From contig NZ_CP084703.1 of NCBI RefSeq assembly GCF_020519665.1, positions 2,170,001-2,234,000 on the forward strand: 64,000 bases of DNA. The letters are read 5' to 3'. Source of the stretch: Bacillus shivajii (lineage in GTDB: Bacteria; Bacillota; Bacilli; Bacillales; Salisediminibacteriaceae). Shown here in pieces: positions 15,151 through 24,441 of the stretch; the first letter of the stretch is position 1, and every line of letters starts with the position of its first letter. Position numbers and translations under genes: made by a program. A model generated the notes under the pieces. That model saw nothing but the letters and a program-made list of their open reading frames with translations, made no database searches and was not told the origin of the DNA.

Positions 15151-15864
15151 TTGTTAAACCAAGAACAGTTAAACGAAATGAAAGAAGAATTAATACAAGA
15201 ACGAGATGCGTTAAAACAAAGGATAAATGACGATCATTTTGATTTAGAACGAGCACACAGTCAAGAGACTGTCGGAGAATTATCGAATTATGATAACCAT
15301 CCTGGTGATGGAGGTACTGAGTTATACGAGCGAGAAAAAGATATATCGTTAGAAGAACACGCTGAACAATATTTAAAACAAATAAATGATGCATTAACAG
15401 CCATGGAAAAAGGTGAATATGGTCTTTGTGAAGTGTGTGGTTCTGACATCCCTTACGAAAGACTTGAGGTCATTCCAGCGACAAAGCGATGTATTGAGCA
15501 CGCAGAACACCGTGTTTCACACGATCGCCCCGTAGAAGAAGAAGTTTTGAAACCACCTTCCGGGAAGTTTAAGTATGACGATAGTAAAGATGAAGAAACA
15601 TTTTATGATTCTGAGGATGCTATACAAGAAGTCAGCCAATACGGATCGTCAGATACACCTTCTGACCTAGCTGATACAGAAAAGGATTATAATCAAATGT
15701 TTGATGAATCAAATGAAAACATTGGCTATGTCGAAGAAGTGGAAAATATCCTTACATCTGATATTTACGGTCATTATTCGGGTGTATCAGTCGATCATAA
15801 TAAATATGAAGATTATTTAGAAGAAAGCCAACTATCTTCTAACATCGACACTGAAGACACTTAA
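15151..15864 (+). CDS. yteA: YteA-type DksA/TraR zinc-finger protein
   Basis: A 237-residue protein of the Bacillus YteA family, which is linked to sporulation. Residues 1-60 are a coiled coil (LNQEQLNEMKEELIQERDAL), residues 60-95 contain the acidic/helical DksA core (YEREKDISLEEHAEQYLKQI), and residues 100-125 hold a CEVCGSDIPYERL...C zinc-finger-like motif in which the second pair is reduced to CIEHAEH (Cys-His). The acidic C-terminal tail of about 100 residues (KDEETFYDSEDAIQEV...) is characteristic. It may bind RNA polymerase through its secondary channel (inference from DksA). TTG start with GGAGG 7 nt upstream, in the hairpin described at 15114. Confidence 0.8.
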   Translation: MLNQEQLNEMKEELIQERDALKQRINDDHFDLERAHSQETVGELSNYDNHPGDGGTELYEREKDISLEEHAEQYLKQINDALTAMEKGEYGLCEVCGSDIPYERLEVIPATKRCIEHAEHRVSHDRPVEEEVLKPPSGKFKYDDSKDEETFYDSEDAIQEVSQYGSSDTPSDLADTEKDYNQMFDESNENIGYVEEVENILTSDIYGHYSGVSVDHNKYEDYLEESQLSSNIDTEDT

Positions 15865-15880
15865 TAGTGGAAACAAAAAT

Positions 15881-15924
15881 GACTCTTTGCTTGTAATCAT
15901 TTTACAAGAGAGAGTCTTTTTTGT
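15881..15924 (+). terminator. Terminator after yteA
   Basis: GACTCT-TTG-CTTGT ... ACAAG-AG-AGAGTC followed by TTTTTTG. Confidence 0.8.
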
Positions 15925-15990
15925 TTCGGTATACGAAATAAAGTGAATTGTGTTATGATTAGTCTGAAAAATCAGAGGAGGTAAATAATT

Positions 15991-16908
15991 ATGAAAGATT
16001 ACTTAATTGTATTAAACAAAGATGAGGATACGGTGTCAATTGTTGATACGGAAACGAAGGAAGTCATTAAAACGGTTGAAACAAGCTATAACCCACATGA
16101 GGTTGTTGTCACCTTGGACGGAAAGAAAACGTATATTGCATGCTCTTTAGGGAACAAAGTCGATATAATGGATAATGAAAGCTTTGAAATTGTTAAACGT
16201 ATAGAACATCCTGACTTTAACTTTCCGCATGGTGTTGGACTTACTAATGACGGCAAGAAATTATATTTAGCATCTACATATAGTGAAAAGGTGTTTATTA
16301 TTAATACAGACACAGATGAAATTGAAAAAGTATTACCGACATACCAAGATAAATCACATATGGTCTCTTTTTCTCCAAATGGAGAGAAGGTTTATGTACC
16401 GAATATCGGTAGTAATAATATTTCTGTTATTGACACGAAAACAGAGGAGGTCATCAATCACTTCCCTGTAGGGCCAGGACCGGAAGGAATTGCTGTTCAT
16501 CCAAAGGGGAAAGAATTATATGTGGCAAACCAAGGGGATGACACACTTTATGTGATCGATACAGAAACATTAGAGGTATTACATAAACGAAGAGTAGGTG
16601 GAACACCAGTAAGACTTTTGTTTACTCCTGACGGAAAGTATGCCTTAGTTGCAAACCGCGAATCAGGTGACGTATCGATTATTGAAACAGAGCATGAATT
16701 AAAAGGAATGGTAAGACCATGGGAAGTAAAACGTTTAAGAGTAGGTGTTTGGGCAGGAGGAATTGTATTAGATCCTGAAGGAAAGTATGCTTATGTGGCG
16801 AATAATAAAACAAATGACGTATCTGTTATTAATATGACAACATTAAAGGAAGAAGAGCGCTTTGATGTTGGAATCCATCCAGATGGGATCGCATACTTAA
16901 GATTGTAA
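15991..16908 (+). CDS. YVTN-type beta-propeller repeat protein
   Basis: A 305-residue protein made of about seven repeats of 40-45 residues, each with a variant of YVANxxxxxVSVIDTxTxEV and a xPDGKKxYV turn (for example VYVPNIGSNNISVIDTKTEEV and LYVANQGDDTLYVIDTETLEV). This is the seven-bladed YncE/surface-layer propeller fold. It has no signal peptide, so it should be cytosolic, unlike E. coli YncE. Function is unknown; such propellers bind ligands or partner proteins. ATG follows AGAGGAGG. An ISL3 element is inserted 8 nt after its stop codon, separating it from the terminator at 18311. Confidence 0.85.
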   Translation: MKDYLIVLNKDEDTVSIVDTETKEVIKTVETSYNPHEVVVTLDGKKTYIACSLGNKVDIMDNESFEIVKRIEHPDFNFPHGVGLTNDGKKLYLASTYSEKVFIINTDTDEIEKVLPTYQDKSHMVSFSPNGEKVYVPNIGSNNISVIDTKTEEVINHFPVGPGPEGIAVHPKGKELYVANQGDDTLYVIDTETLEVLHKRRVGGTPVRLLFTPDGKYALVANRESGDVSIIETEHELKGMVRPWEVKRLRVGVWAGGIVLDPEGKYAYVANNKTNDVSVINMTTLKEEERFDVGIHPDGIAYLRL

Positions 16909-16916
16909 ATAAAAAT

Positions 16917-18307
16917 GGCTCTCTGTCAATTGTTGTGGTGCAGAAATTCCCAATTCTCTCTACCCATGCGGTTTAAACCGCATGGGATCTAACCATTTGT
17001 CTCCACAAAATCTTCATTCGTAATCTCTCAAAGCTTTTAATTCCATATGACATCCTCTTCGTTACTTTCGTTGTATTATTCACACCTTCAATGTAGCCAT
17101 TGTTATAAGGATACATAAACGATTGGAGGATCTCTGTTTGCCATCTCTTAAACATTTTTACTACCCTTTGAAATGAAGGAATGCCGGACTCTTCCACAAA
17201 GGTATACCATGCTTCTAAACCAACTTTCGCATTCTCTGGTGTACTCTGTTTAAACCATTGGTCTAGCGCATTTTTCACTTCATATGCCTGTCTTAACTGT
17301 GGGTGTGCTTGTAATAGCTTTTCTACCTTCGCTTTGCCTTTCTCATCAAGCTTTTCAGGTGACTTCCATAAGAGTTCTTTACATCGTTTAAGCTTAATAC
17401 GAGGGTCTTTTTGTAACTCATTCTGTAGTTCACGTCGCACTTCATCAAATGCCCAGTACCCGTGACGCATGAAATGAAACCGATCAGCTATGATTAGTGG
17501 ACTCCCTAATTGTCTACGTACTGCTTCTTTAAATGCTTTGGATAAGTCTATAACAACGATCTCTACCTTACCGGTGTCGCATTCTTTAAAGTAATTTTCA
17601 ATCGTTTTCACTTTTCGATCCGGTAATATATCAATGATATGTCGATTTTCTACATCAACGATCACAGTTTGGTACTTTTCTTTACCTGCATCTCCCTTAA
17701 ACTCATCAATCGCAATCGCTCTTGGAAGGACTTTGTTTACAGTTATCTTCCGTTTGTCAAATAGGCGGAGGTAACGATTCGTACTCATTCCTGAGATTCT
17801 AGCTGCGTGTGTAAAACTCATTTCAGAACATAAGGATAACGCTTCTTGAGCAAGCATTGATGTATGTCGTTGGTATTTATCTAGAAAAGATAACTTCTCA
17901 AAAAATGCATGGCCACAGTTCATACAACGATATCTGCGTTTCCTTAATTGTAAGTAAACCTTTTTCTCTGCTATCTGAGCTCCTTGAATCGATTGCATTC
18001 TATATCCATGGATTCGCTTTGTCTTCTCTTTACATTTTGGGCACTTTTGTTTTCGGACTTCGCTATGAAGTTCAAACCAAAAGCACTGTTCTTCTTCTCC
18101 TGAATCAAATACGAATACATGCTTGTCTTTAATCCCTAATAACTTTGTGATAAAATCTAGTTGCACCTTAATTCTCTCCTTGTTTCTTTTTGTGTGGTAA
18201 CTCAAGGTTAACAAAAAGAGAGAATTGGGTGCTATTTTTTTGTCTTTTTTTAGATCAAAGAGAAACATTGATCCGATAAGGGTGACCACAACATTCAGTA
18301 TAGAACC
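16917..18307. mobile_element. Complete ISL3-family insertion sequence
   Basis: A 1391-bp element. Left end GGCTCTCTGTCAATTGTTGT and right end (reverse strand) GGTTCTATACTGAATGTTGT share 23-25 bp imperfect inverted repeats ending in TGTTGTGGT. Both flanks are AATAAAAAT (16908-16916 and 18308-18316), an 8-9 bp target duplication as expected of ISL3. A second inverted block, CCCAATTCTCTCT, lies just inside each end. One intact transposase gene on the minus strand. Both ends and the target duplication being intact suggests a recent insertion. Confidence 0.88.
16973..18166 (-). CDS. ISL3-family transposase
   Basis: A 397-residue DDE transposase. The N-terminus has a zinc-finger with CPKCKEKTKRIHGYR and CMNCGHAFFEKL (about residues 42-95), then a helix-turn-helix (THAARISGMSTNRYLRLFD), then the DDE core: AIDEFKGDAGKEKYQTVIVD, VVIDLSKAFKEAVRRQL, IADRFHFMRH, and the late NNGYIEGVNNTTKVTKRMSYG that holds the catalytic Glu. 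The GTG at 18166 is chosen, with AGGAG about 10 nt upstream; the frame is open 59 codons further but without homology. Looks intact. Confidence 0.9.
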   Translation of the reverse strand: MQLDFITKLLGIKDKHVFVFDSGEEEQCFWFELHSEVRKQKCPKCKEKTKRIHGYRMQSIQGAQIAEKKVYLQLRKRRYRCMNCGHAFFEKLSFLDKYQRHTSMLAQEALSLCSEMSFTHAARISGMSTNRYLRLFDKRKITVNKVLPRAIAIDEFKGDAGKEKYQTVIVDVENRHIIDILPDRKVKTIENYFKECDTGKVEIVVIDLSKAFKEAVRRQLGSPLIIADRFHFMRHGYWAFDEVRRELQNELQKDPRIKLKRCKELLWKSPEKLDEKGKAKVEKLLQAHPQLRQAYEVKNALDQWFKQSTPENAKVGLEAWYTFVEESGIPSFQRVVKMFKRWQTEILQSFMYPYNNGYIEGVNNTTKVTKRMSYGIKSFERLRMKILWRQMVRSHAV

Positions 18308-18310
18308 AAT

Positions 18311-18350
18311 AAAAATGCTTCGCAGCGATAAACTGCGAAGCATTTTTGAT
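18311..18350. terminator. Bidirectional terminator beside typA
   Basis: AAAAATGCTTCGCAG ... CTGCGAAGCATTTTT, a 12-bp stem flanked by A and T runs. It serves typA on the minus strand, and before the ISL3 insertion probably also the beta-propeller gene. Confidence 0.88.
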
Positions 18351-20192
18351 CTATTGGTTTTGTTTTGCTAATTTTTTACGCTTTTCTTCACGCTCTCTGA
18401 AGCTCTTCTCAAGAATCTTTTTACGTAAACGAATTGATTGAGGTGTTACTTCACAATATTCATCGTCATTTAAGAATTCTAATGCTTCTTCTAATGTTAA
18501 GATTCTTGGACGTTTCATCGTTACAGTGCTTTCTTTTGTAGCAGATCGAATATTTGTTTGTTGCTTCATTTTTGTAATGTTTACCGTTAAGTCATTATCG
18601 CGGTTATGTTCGCCAACGATCATACCTTCGTAAATTTCTGTACCAGGCTCAAGAAATAATGTTCCACGATCTTCAACTTGTAACATCCCATATGGAGTTG
18701 CTTTACCTGTTTCCATGGAGACAAGTACACCTTGGCGTCTGCCACCAACATGTCCTTCAGCAACAGGACGGTATCCATCGAACGAATGATTTAGAATACC
18801 GTAACCTTTTGTTTGAGCCATGAATTCAGTGGAGTAACCAATTAGCCCTCGAGAAGGAACGATAAACTCCATACGTACTTGACCGTCCCCTTTATTAACC
18901 ATATCCATCATTTCACCTTTACGCTCACCTAAAGATTCCATGACAGCACCTGTATAGTCATCAGGAACATCAACTTGTGCACGTTCAACTGGTTCACAAA
19001 GAACACCATCAACGTCTTTAATAATAACTTCAGGTTTTGACACTTGTAATTCATAACCTTCACGACGTAAGTTTTCAATTAAAATCGATAAGTGAAGCTC
19101 ACCACGACCAGATACTTTCCATACATCTGGAGAGCTTGTATTTTCAACACGGAGACTAACGTCAGTTTCAAGCTGTGTTTTAAGGCGTTCTTCAATTTTT
19201 CGGCTTGTTACATAATCTCCTTCACGACCTGCAAAAGGACTGTTATTCACTAAGAATGTCATTTGTAATGTCGGTTCATCAATTCGAACTGGTTCCATCG
19301 GATCTTGATGGTCGACAGGGCAAATGGTATCTCCAACCATAATGTCCTCAACGCCAGTGATTGCAATTAAGTCACCAGCTTTTGCTTCTTCAATTTCTAA
19401 TTTCTTTAGACCTAAGAAGCCAAAAAGTTTATTTACACGGAAGTTTTTCACTGTCCCATCACTTTTAATAAGTGTAGCTTGGTCACCAGTGCGAATCGTA
19501 CCACGGAAAACACGACCTACACCAATTCGGCCAAGGTAATCGTTATAATCCAACATTGTTACTTGGAACTGGTACGGTTCTTCACTATTATCGACGGGTG
19601 CAGGTACACTTTCAATAATCGTATCGAACAATACTGTCATATCTTCATCTTGCTTTTCTGCATCGTTACTTGCTGTACCTTTAATTGCAGAAGCATATAC
19701 AACAGGGAAGTCAAGTTGATCTTCGTCAGCACCTAACTCAATAAATAAATCTAATACTTCATCAACAACTTCTTCTGGTCTTGCCATTTCACGGTCAATT
19801 TTATTTAAAACAACGACAGGTGTTAACTTTTGTTCTAACGCTTTCTTTAATACAAAACGAGTTTGCGGCATACAACCTTCATATGCATCCACAACAAGTA
19901 ACACACCATCCACCATTTTTAAAATACGTTCTACTTCTCCGCCGAAATCAGCATGTCCAGGTGTGTCCATAATATTGATTCTCTTGTCACCGTAATTTAC
20001 AGCAGTATTTTTCGCTAAAATCGTAATACCGCGTTCTTTTTCTATATCATTGTTATCCATTGCACGTTCGTCAACTTGTTCATTCTCACGAAAAGTACCT
20101 GATTGTTGTAAAAGCTGGTCAACTAACGTAGTTTTTCCGTGGTCAACGTGAGCAATGATTGCAATATTTCTTAAGTCTGATCTTTTATTCAT
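18351..20192 (-). CDS. typA: Translational GTPase TypA/BipA
   Basis: A 613-residue ribosome-associated GTPase of the EF-G superfamily, involved in 50S subunit assembly at low temperature and in stress responses. GTPase motifs: G1 AHVDHGKTTLVD (residues 15-26), switch ERGITILAK, G3 DTPGHADFGGE, G4 NKIDREMARPE, and SAIKGTA. Domains II, III and V (LSILIENLRREGYELQVSKP) and the TypA-specific C-terminus (NITKMKQQTNIRSATKE, LEEALEFLNDDEYCEVTP) follow. Length is normal. AGGAGAG lies upstream of the ATG at 20192. Monocistronic. Confidence 0.95.
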   Translation of the reverse strand: MNKRSDLRNIAIIAHVDHGKTTLVDQLLQQSGTFRENEQVDERAMDNNDIEKERGITILAKNTAVNYGDKRINIMDTPGHADFGGEVERILKMVDGVLLVVDAYEGCMPQTRFVLKKALEQKLTPVVVLNKIDREMARPEEVVDEVLDLFIELGADEDQLDFPVVYASAIKGTASNDAEKQDEDMTVLFDTIIESVPAPVDNSEEPYQFQVTMLDYNDYLGRIGVGRVFRGTIRTGDQATLIKSDGTVKNFRVNKLFGFLGLKKLEIEEAKAGDLIAITGVEDIMVGDTICPVDHQDPMEPVRIDEPTLQMTFLVNNSPFAGREGDYVTSRKIEERLKTQLETDVSLRVENTSSPDVWKVSGRGELHLSILIENLRREGYELQVSKPEVIIKDVDGVLCEPVERAQVDVPDDYTGAVMESLGERKGEMMDMVNKGDGQVRMEFIVPSRGLIGYSTEFMAQTKGYGILNHSFDGYRPVAEGHVGGRRQGVLVSMETGKATPYGMLQVEDRGTLFLEPGTEIYEGMIVGEHNRDNDLTVNITKMKQQTNIRSATKESTVTMKRPRILTLEEALEFLNDDEYCEVTPQSIRLRKKILEKSFREREEKRKKLAKQNQ

Positions 20193-20410
20193 TCGGTATT
20201 AATCTCTCCTATCTAAATCGTCCAATTTTTCATCAACTTGTCAATTATAGCATAAAGTAAGAAAATGGACACAATTTGTTTTATCTTCTTTAAGTATCAG
20301 GCAAAAAAAGCAGGTTCTTACTATATAAATGTCTTTAAAAAGCATCATCATATTCATATTATGAGCAAGTTTCACTCATTCTTATTATTACTGGCAGAGA
20401 AAAAGGCAAA
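20193..20410. other. Intergenic region upstream of typA
   Basis: It holds the presumed promoter and leader of typA (minus strand). I see no gene or clear structured RNA in it. It continues into a MITE fragment at 20411. Confidence 0.6.
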
Positions 20411-20578
20411 AGACGGCGACTCCCGGAGGATCAGAGCAGAATGAAGATCCACTTAGGCGAAGAGTTGTCGAGCCTAAGTTAGCTGAAGACAAGCCCTAGG
20501 GAAAGCGTCCGTCTGAAGTTGACGTTCACACTCATCATTCGGTATATCGCATCATACTTTGAGTTATGAAATTCATTC
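20411..20578. repeat. MITE-family copy, left end missing (copy B)
   Basis: Contains GACGGCGACTCCCGGAGGAT, GAAGATCCACTTAGGCGAAG, GCCTAAGTTAGCTGAAGACA, AAAGCGTCCGTCTGAAGT and the terminal GAGTTATGAAATTCATTC. This is the inverted order of the element at 50505-50878. The left terminal repeat is lost or diverged. Confidence 0.8.
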
Positions 20579-20929
20579 AATAAAATCAATTTTGAATTTG
20601 TTTCAAACAAATAATTTCTAAACTTCATCAATAAATATTTTAAGAAATCATGTATAACTTATGATAAATAGTACATAATAATTGTCAGCATAACAAAAAT
20701 ATAAAGCACAACCATTTAACGATCGTTAATAAAATAGTTTGCTTCATTCATCATCACTTTGGAAGAGGTGTTTTCTAAAGGCTTTTTAATTCGTCTAAAA
20801 GTTCATAACCATTGCCTATAAAAGGCAGGATGAAGAGGAGTCGTATGTAAATGTAATGATGAATTGAAGCAACCTTCATATGAAAAAAATTTTAAAGAAA
20901 ATAATGTAGCTTTTTATTTTTGATTATGC

Positions 20930-21051
20930 TATACTAAGTTTAACTTATTGATGTTCGGGTATGAGTGAGGGAAGAAATAACTTTTGCGAGTGAGTTTCAT
21001 CTTGAATGAGTATGAGAGCAAAAAAAGTAATACAAAGTGGGAAAAACCCAC
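20930..21051 (+). promoter_or_regulatory. Promoter (-10) and long leader of the cold shock gene
   Basis: TATACT at 20930-20935 is a good -10 with only a weak -35. Transcription from there would give a leader of about 125 nt, as is typical of cold shock mRNAs whose leaders refold with temperature. A hairpin GTGGG-AAAAA-CCCAC at 21037-21051 lies immediately before the AGGAGG ribosome site. Confidence 0.5.
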
Positions 21052-21069
21052 ACAGGAGGAAAAAAGATT

Positions 21070-21267
21070 ATGACTCAAGGTACAGTAAAATGGTTTAACG
21101 CAGAAAAAGGTTTTGGATTTATCGAAGTTGAAGGTCAAGACGATGTATTCGTACACTTCTCAGCTATTCAAGGTGAAGGATTCAAAACATTAGAAGAAGG
21201 CCAAGCAGTTAGTTTTGACATTGAGCAAGGTCAACGTGGACCACAAGCTGCAAACGTTCAAAAATAA
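21070..21267 (+). CDS. Cold shock protein (CspB/CspD family)
   Basis: A 65-residue single-stranded nucleic-acid-binding protein, acting as an RNA chaperone. It has the complete OB fold: [19 protein letters not shown] with RNP1 (KGFGFIEV) and DVFVHFSAI with RNP2 (VFVHF), ending GPQAANVQK. Start ATG 21070 with AGGAGG 10 nt upstream; the ORF extension to 21037 is leader sequence. Which csp paralogue it corresponds to cannot be decided. Confidence 0.95.
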   Translation: MTQGTVKWFNAEKGFGFIEVEGQDDVFVHFSAIQGEGFKTLEEGQAVSFDIEQGQRGPQAANVQK

Positions 21268-21276
21268 TTGAACAAG

Positions 21277-21313
21277 AAAGACCCTTTCTAAATTAGAAAG
21301 GGTCTTTTTTTAT
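21277..21313 (+). terminator. Terminator of the cold shock gene
   Basis: AAAGACCCTTTCTAA ATT AGAAAGGGTCTTTTTTT, a strong stem and U tract. Confidence 0.92.
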
Positions 21314-21339
21314 ATCTTAAGAATTTTTTAACTTTGCTA

Positions 21340-21450
21340 AAGGATTAACGTTATAACTGATCCTGCACCGCTATGCTTGCTCGTCGAAGGTGAAGAGTAC
21401 AAAGTATCTCTTTAGCGATAAGCCAAGATTTGCTTAATATTTAAAATAGA
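21340..21450. repeat. Decayed repeat related to the 27.9 kb composite
   Basis: ATAACTGATCCTGCACCGCTATGCTTGCTCGTCGAAGG ... AGCCAAGATTTGCTT (read in parts) resembles the TCCTGCGCCGCTACGCTTGC and AAGCCAAGTTTTGTTT blocks within 27773-28362. It carries no terminal repeats, so it is a fragment. Confidence 0.55.
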
Positions 21451-21588
21451 TTCTTTTTCAAACACGATCGATTCTCTTGTCTATAATACATACATATGAT
21501 AAGTTAACATGAAACATTGATGGACTTGAAATCAAACATTTGCTTTCATACAAAGATATAAGGAAAGAGGATAAGAAAGGGTTTTTCC

Positions 21589-22653
21589 GTGAGTAAGAAA
21601 GGCATCGTATTTTCAATTTTTACAGGTTGGTTTCTATTTGCAGGAGTGTTTGCATTTATGATGAAATCTCCACAAAGTATCATTTTGTCGAATTGGGAAT
21701 TTCATGATTCACCAGAAGATATAGGTTGGTCAACAGAAAAACTTAATGAAGCACAAGAATATTTTCGCTCGTTGAATTCCACTGCTGCAATAGCTATATA
21801 TGACGGAAAAGTACTTTTTTCATGGGGGAATGTTGCCAAAAATACGAATGCACATTCTGTACGAAAAAGTTTTTTAAGCAGTTTATATGGCATATATGAA
21901 GAAAAAGGCGATATTTCACTTGAGGCAAATTTAACTGAATTAGGTATTGATGATCGGAATTCGTTAACGGCTTTTGAAAAGATGGCAACAGTATCTGATT
22001 TATTACGTTCTAGCTCAGGGGTCTATCATCCTGCAGGTGAAGAATCATGGACAATGCAGCGCGCTAGGCCGCACCGTGGAAGCCATCAGCCTGGAACAAA
22101 TTTTTATTATAATAATTGGGACTTTAACGTATTAGGAACAATATTCAATAACCAAACAGAGTCTGATTTATTTGAAGAGTTTTATCATAAAATTGCGACC
22201 CCTATAGAGATGGAGGATTTCGCATTAAATTTCACTCATTATAAAAGTGAAATGAGAAAATCCATTCACCCTTCCTATCTTTTTCAAGTTTCTGCAAGAG
22301 ACATGGCTCGAGTTGGTCAACTCTATTTACAAAATGGAAAATGGAACGGAGAACAAATTATTCCAGAAGAGTGGATCAAAATTAGTACACAGCCTCATGC
22401 AGAAGTCGACCATAACGATGTGTATGATTATGGATATATGTGGTGGGTTGCTACAGAAGGACCTTTTGCAGATTTAAATATGTACTCTGCAATAGGGAGG
22501 TATGGGCAGTCAATCGATATCATCCCTGACATGGATTTAGTATTTGTGCATCGTGTTGATTCTAATGCTATGACGTTCGGTTTATTTCGAAGAGGGGTGG
22601 ACCAAGAAAAAAGGTTAACGCTTCTTGAGAAGGTTATCGATGCAAAAAAATAA
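21589..22653 (+). CDS. Serine hydrolase, beta-lactamase/penicillin-binding class C fold, membrane-anchored
   Basis: A 354-residue protein. An N-terminal hydrophobic segment (IVFSIFTGWFLFAGVFAFMM, residues 5-24) anchors it outside the cell. The SxxK motif is Ser90-Val-Arg-Lys93 (HSVRKSFLSSLYG), the second motif is YNNWDFN (Tyr-x-Asn type), and the domain continues with MARVGQLYLQNGKWNGEQIIPEEW, normal for the family. Probably a D-aminopeptidase, esterase or carboxypeptidase acting on wall or peptide substrates rather than a resistance enzyme. GTG start after AGAAAGG. Its terminator (22669-22691) was duplicated by the IS1182 insertion. Confidence 0.82.
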   Translation: MSKKGIVFSIFTGWFLFAGVFAFMMKSPQSIILSNWEFHDSPEDIGWSTEKLNEAQEYFRSLNSTAAIAIYDGKVLFSWGNVAKNTNAHSVRKSFLSSLYGIYEEKGDISLEANLTELGIDDRNSLTAFEKMATVSDLLRSSSGVYHPAGEESWTMQRARPHRGSHQPGTNFYYNNWDFNVLGTIFNNQTESDLFEEFYHKIATPIEMEDFALNFTHYKSEMRKSIHPSYLFQVSARDMARVGQLYLQNGKWNGEQIIPEEWIKISTQPHAEVDHNDVYDYGYMWWVATEGPFADLNMYSAIGRYGQSIDIIPDMDLVFVHRVDSNAMTFGLFRRGVDQEKRLTLLEKVIDAKK

Positions 22654-22668
22654 GGGCAACATATGAAA

Positions 22669-22691
22669 ATGGGCTGCTAAACGCAGCCCAT
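22669..22691 (+). terminator. Palindromic terminator, left copy of the IS target duplication
   Basis: GGGCTGC-TAAAC-GCAGCCC hairpin, 16 nt after the serine hydrolase stop. The identical 23 bp occurs again at 24442-24464, on the other side of the IS1182 element. Confidence 0.85.
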
Positions 22692-22799
22692 CAGATTGTC
22701 GAGAAACCCCATGCATTTTTCAATGCTTGGGGTTTCTCTCTTTTTTAATATGATATTGAACCTTTGTATTTTAATTAAAAATAGAAGATGAACCACCTC

Positions 22800-24149
22800 T
22801 CAACTAGCTGAGAGGTGGTTTGCTATCTTCTTGATATTCTGAACGGTGGCTGTCATGAGCGCTTGTTCTGTTGCGCCCTTCAAACTCCGTAACCGGCAGT
22901 AGCGAAGCCCATGGAGCTCTTTGGCATCCGCGAAGCTTCGCTCAATCGTTTCTTTCCTTTTCTTATAAATTAGTTTCCCTTCGGGAGAAAGGCGGTGTTC
23001 TCTCACCTTCTCCTTACTGTCTTCCCAGACGTGACGTGTAATCACCTTTTTATGATTTTTTGAATTGGTACATTGACTAAGTAGTGGACAGTTAACACAA
23101 TCAGCTGGGTTCGAGTGGTATTGACGGTAACCTTCGCGGTTTGTCGTCGAATAGGTCAAACTCTTTCCATTTGGACAAACATATGTATTCGATACCTTGT
23201 CATAGTGGAATTTCCATTTCGGAAGATAGCCTTTCTTTGGCTTAAAACGCCTGTGCGCAATAACTCCCATAATGTTTCGATCCTCCAACCCTTTACAGAG
23301 TGGGATGGTTAAATATCCAGCGTCTAATCCTACAGCTTCAACCTCGAATCCGAAACGTTCTACCTGACGGTCAAGACGGTTTAAATACGGGCGTGAATCA
23401 TGGACATTGCCTGGTGTAAGATGTACATCAGTAATAATATTATATTTTAGGTCTGTTGTTCGGTGATCTAAGTAGAAAAATCCCTCGGGTTTTCCTTCTC
23501 TATACATATAGCCACTTTCTTCGTCAGTTGTGCTAACCTTTATTTCCTTTTCTTCAATTACTTCATTTCTTTTGGGTAACGGCTTTTTTCCATGAGCTTT
23601 TCGATCCTCCTCAATCGCTTCATTTAACTCTTCAATATATTCACGAGTTTCTATTTGAACGTCCCTTTTAACAAACTTTCGTTTATTGGCATTCGCCTTT
23701 AAATGGGTAGAGTCGGAAAATAAAGCACGTCCTCCAACCATACGATGTTCCATAGCTAAAAGAACAATCTCATCAAAAACCTCTTGAAAAATATCTGTGT
23801 CTTTAAAGCGTTTATGCCGATTAAAGCTGATCGTTGAATGATGAGGAACAGGTTCTGTTAAACCTAATCCTAAGAACCAACGGTAAGCAACGTTGGTTTG
23901 GATATCCTTTTCAAGCTGTCTTTCTGACCGGATACCGTAAAGGTATCCCACAAACATCATTTTAAATAACATGACAGGATCAATAGGAGGTCGTCCGTTA
24001 TCCTCACTATAGTAAGGTTTCACCTTTTCATAAATAAATGAAAAGTTAATCGCCGCATCAATTTTTCGTAGTAAATGATCTTCAGGCACTAATTGATCGA
24101 TAGAAACCATCTCAAGTTCAACTTGTTTTTCTTTTATGGGACGTAACAT
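22800..24149 (-). CDS. IS1182-family transposase
   Basis: A 449-residue DDE transposase, starting [23 protein letters not shown]772-type N-terminal domain ([29 protein letters not shown], in two blocks), then catalytic region with [11 protein letters not shown] (first Asp), [14 protein letters not shown] (second Asp), a CPNGK...C-x2-C zinc-like insert (NCPLLSQC), and [23 protein letters not shown] (catalytic Glu). GAGGTGATCGAA precedes the ATG. The longer reading frame up to 24335 only translates the repeat at 24217-24311. Appears intact. Confidence 0.92.
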   Translation of the reverse strand: MLRPIKEKQVELEMVSIDQLVPEDHLLRKIDAAINFSFIYEKVKPYYSEDNGRPPIDPVMLFKMMFVGYLYGIRSERQLEKDIQTNVAYRWFLGLGLTEPVPHHSTISFNRHKRFKDTDIFQEVFDEIVLLAMEHRMVGGRALFSDSTHLKANANKRKFVKRDVQIETREYIEELNEAIEEDRKAHGKKPLPKRNEVIEEKEIKVSTTDEESGYMYREGKPEGFFYLDHRTTDLKYNIITDVHLTPGNVHDSRPYLNRLDRQVERFGFEVEAVGLDAGYLTIPLCKGLEDRNIMGVIAHRRFKPKKGYLPKWKFHYDKVSNTYVCPNGKSLTYSTTNREGYRQYHSNPADCVNCPLLSQCTNSKNHKKVITRHVWEDSKEKVREHRLSPEGKLIYKKRKETIERSFADAKELHGLRYCRLRSLKGATEQALMTATVQNIKKIANHLSAS

Positions 24150-24216
24150 TTCGATCACCTCAGATAGATAAAATTTTAAGCGAATTTCTCTTTTTACTAA
24201 CAATCGAAGAAGCGAA

Positions 24217-24311
24217 AGACGGCGACTCCTGCGGGAAAAGCAACAGCTGAAGATCCCGCAGGGCGCATTACCCGAGGAAGCTGAAGCGTTGCCCGCGGAA
24301 AGCGTCCGTCT
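24217..24311. repeat. GC-rich palindromic repeat inside the IS1182 element
   Basis: Runs from AGACGGCGACTCCTGCGGGA through GAAGATCCCGCAGGG and TTGCCCGCGGAAAGCG to TCCGTCT. It belongs to the same palindromic family as 13442-13570 and 32696-32815. It lies between the transposase start and the right inverted repeat, so the IS carries it. Confidence 0.8.
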
Positions 24312-24441
24312 ATAGCGAATGCAGATTGTACTCACTTTTTATCTGCTCGAAGAGCTATCTTTATTATACTATAACTATCTGAATAATCGGATTAATGAAT
24401 ATAAAAAAACAGGCTGTTGAGAGGACTTTCTCAACAGCCTG

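Larger units (their letters stand above)
22692..24441. mobile_element. Complete IS1182-family insertion sequence inserted in a terminator
   Basis: A 1750-bp element with imperfect 15-bp inverted repeats: left CAGATTGTCGAGAAA and right (reverse strand) CAGGCTGTTGAGAAA. It is flanked by an exact 23-bp direct repeat that is itself the palindromic terminator of the neighbouring genes. Each end of the element also carries its own hairpin (left GAGAAACCCCATGC ... GGGGTTTCTC, right AGGCTGTTGAGA ... TCTCAACAGCCT). One transposase gene on the minus strand. IS1182 elements are known for variable, sometimes long, target duplications. Confidence 0.88.

Noticed and set aside
24150-24335. 62-codon N-terminal extension of the IS1182 transposase
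   Set aside because: It translates the palindromic repeat inside the IS. The family start and a good ribosome site are at 24149.
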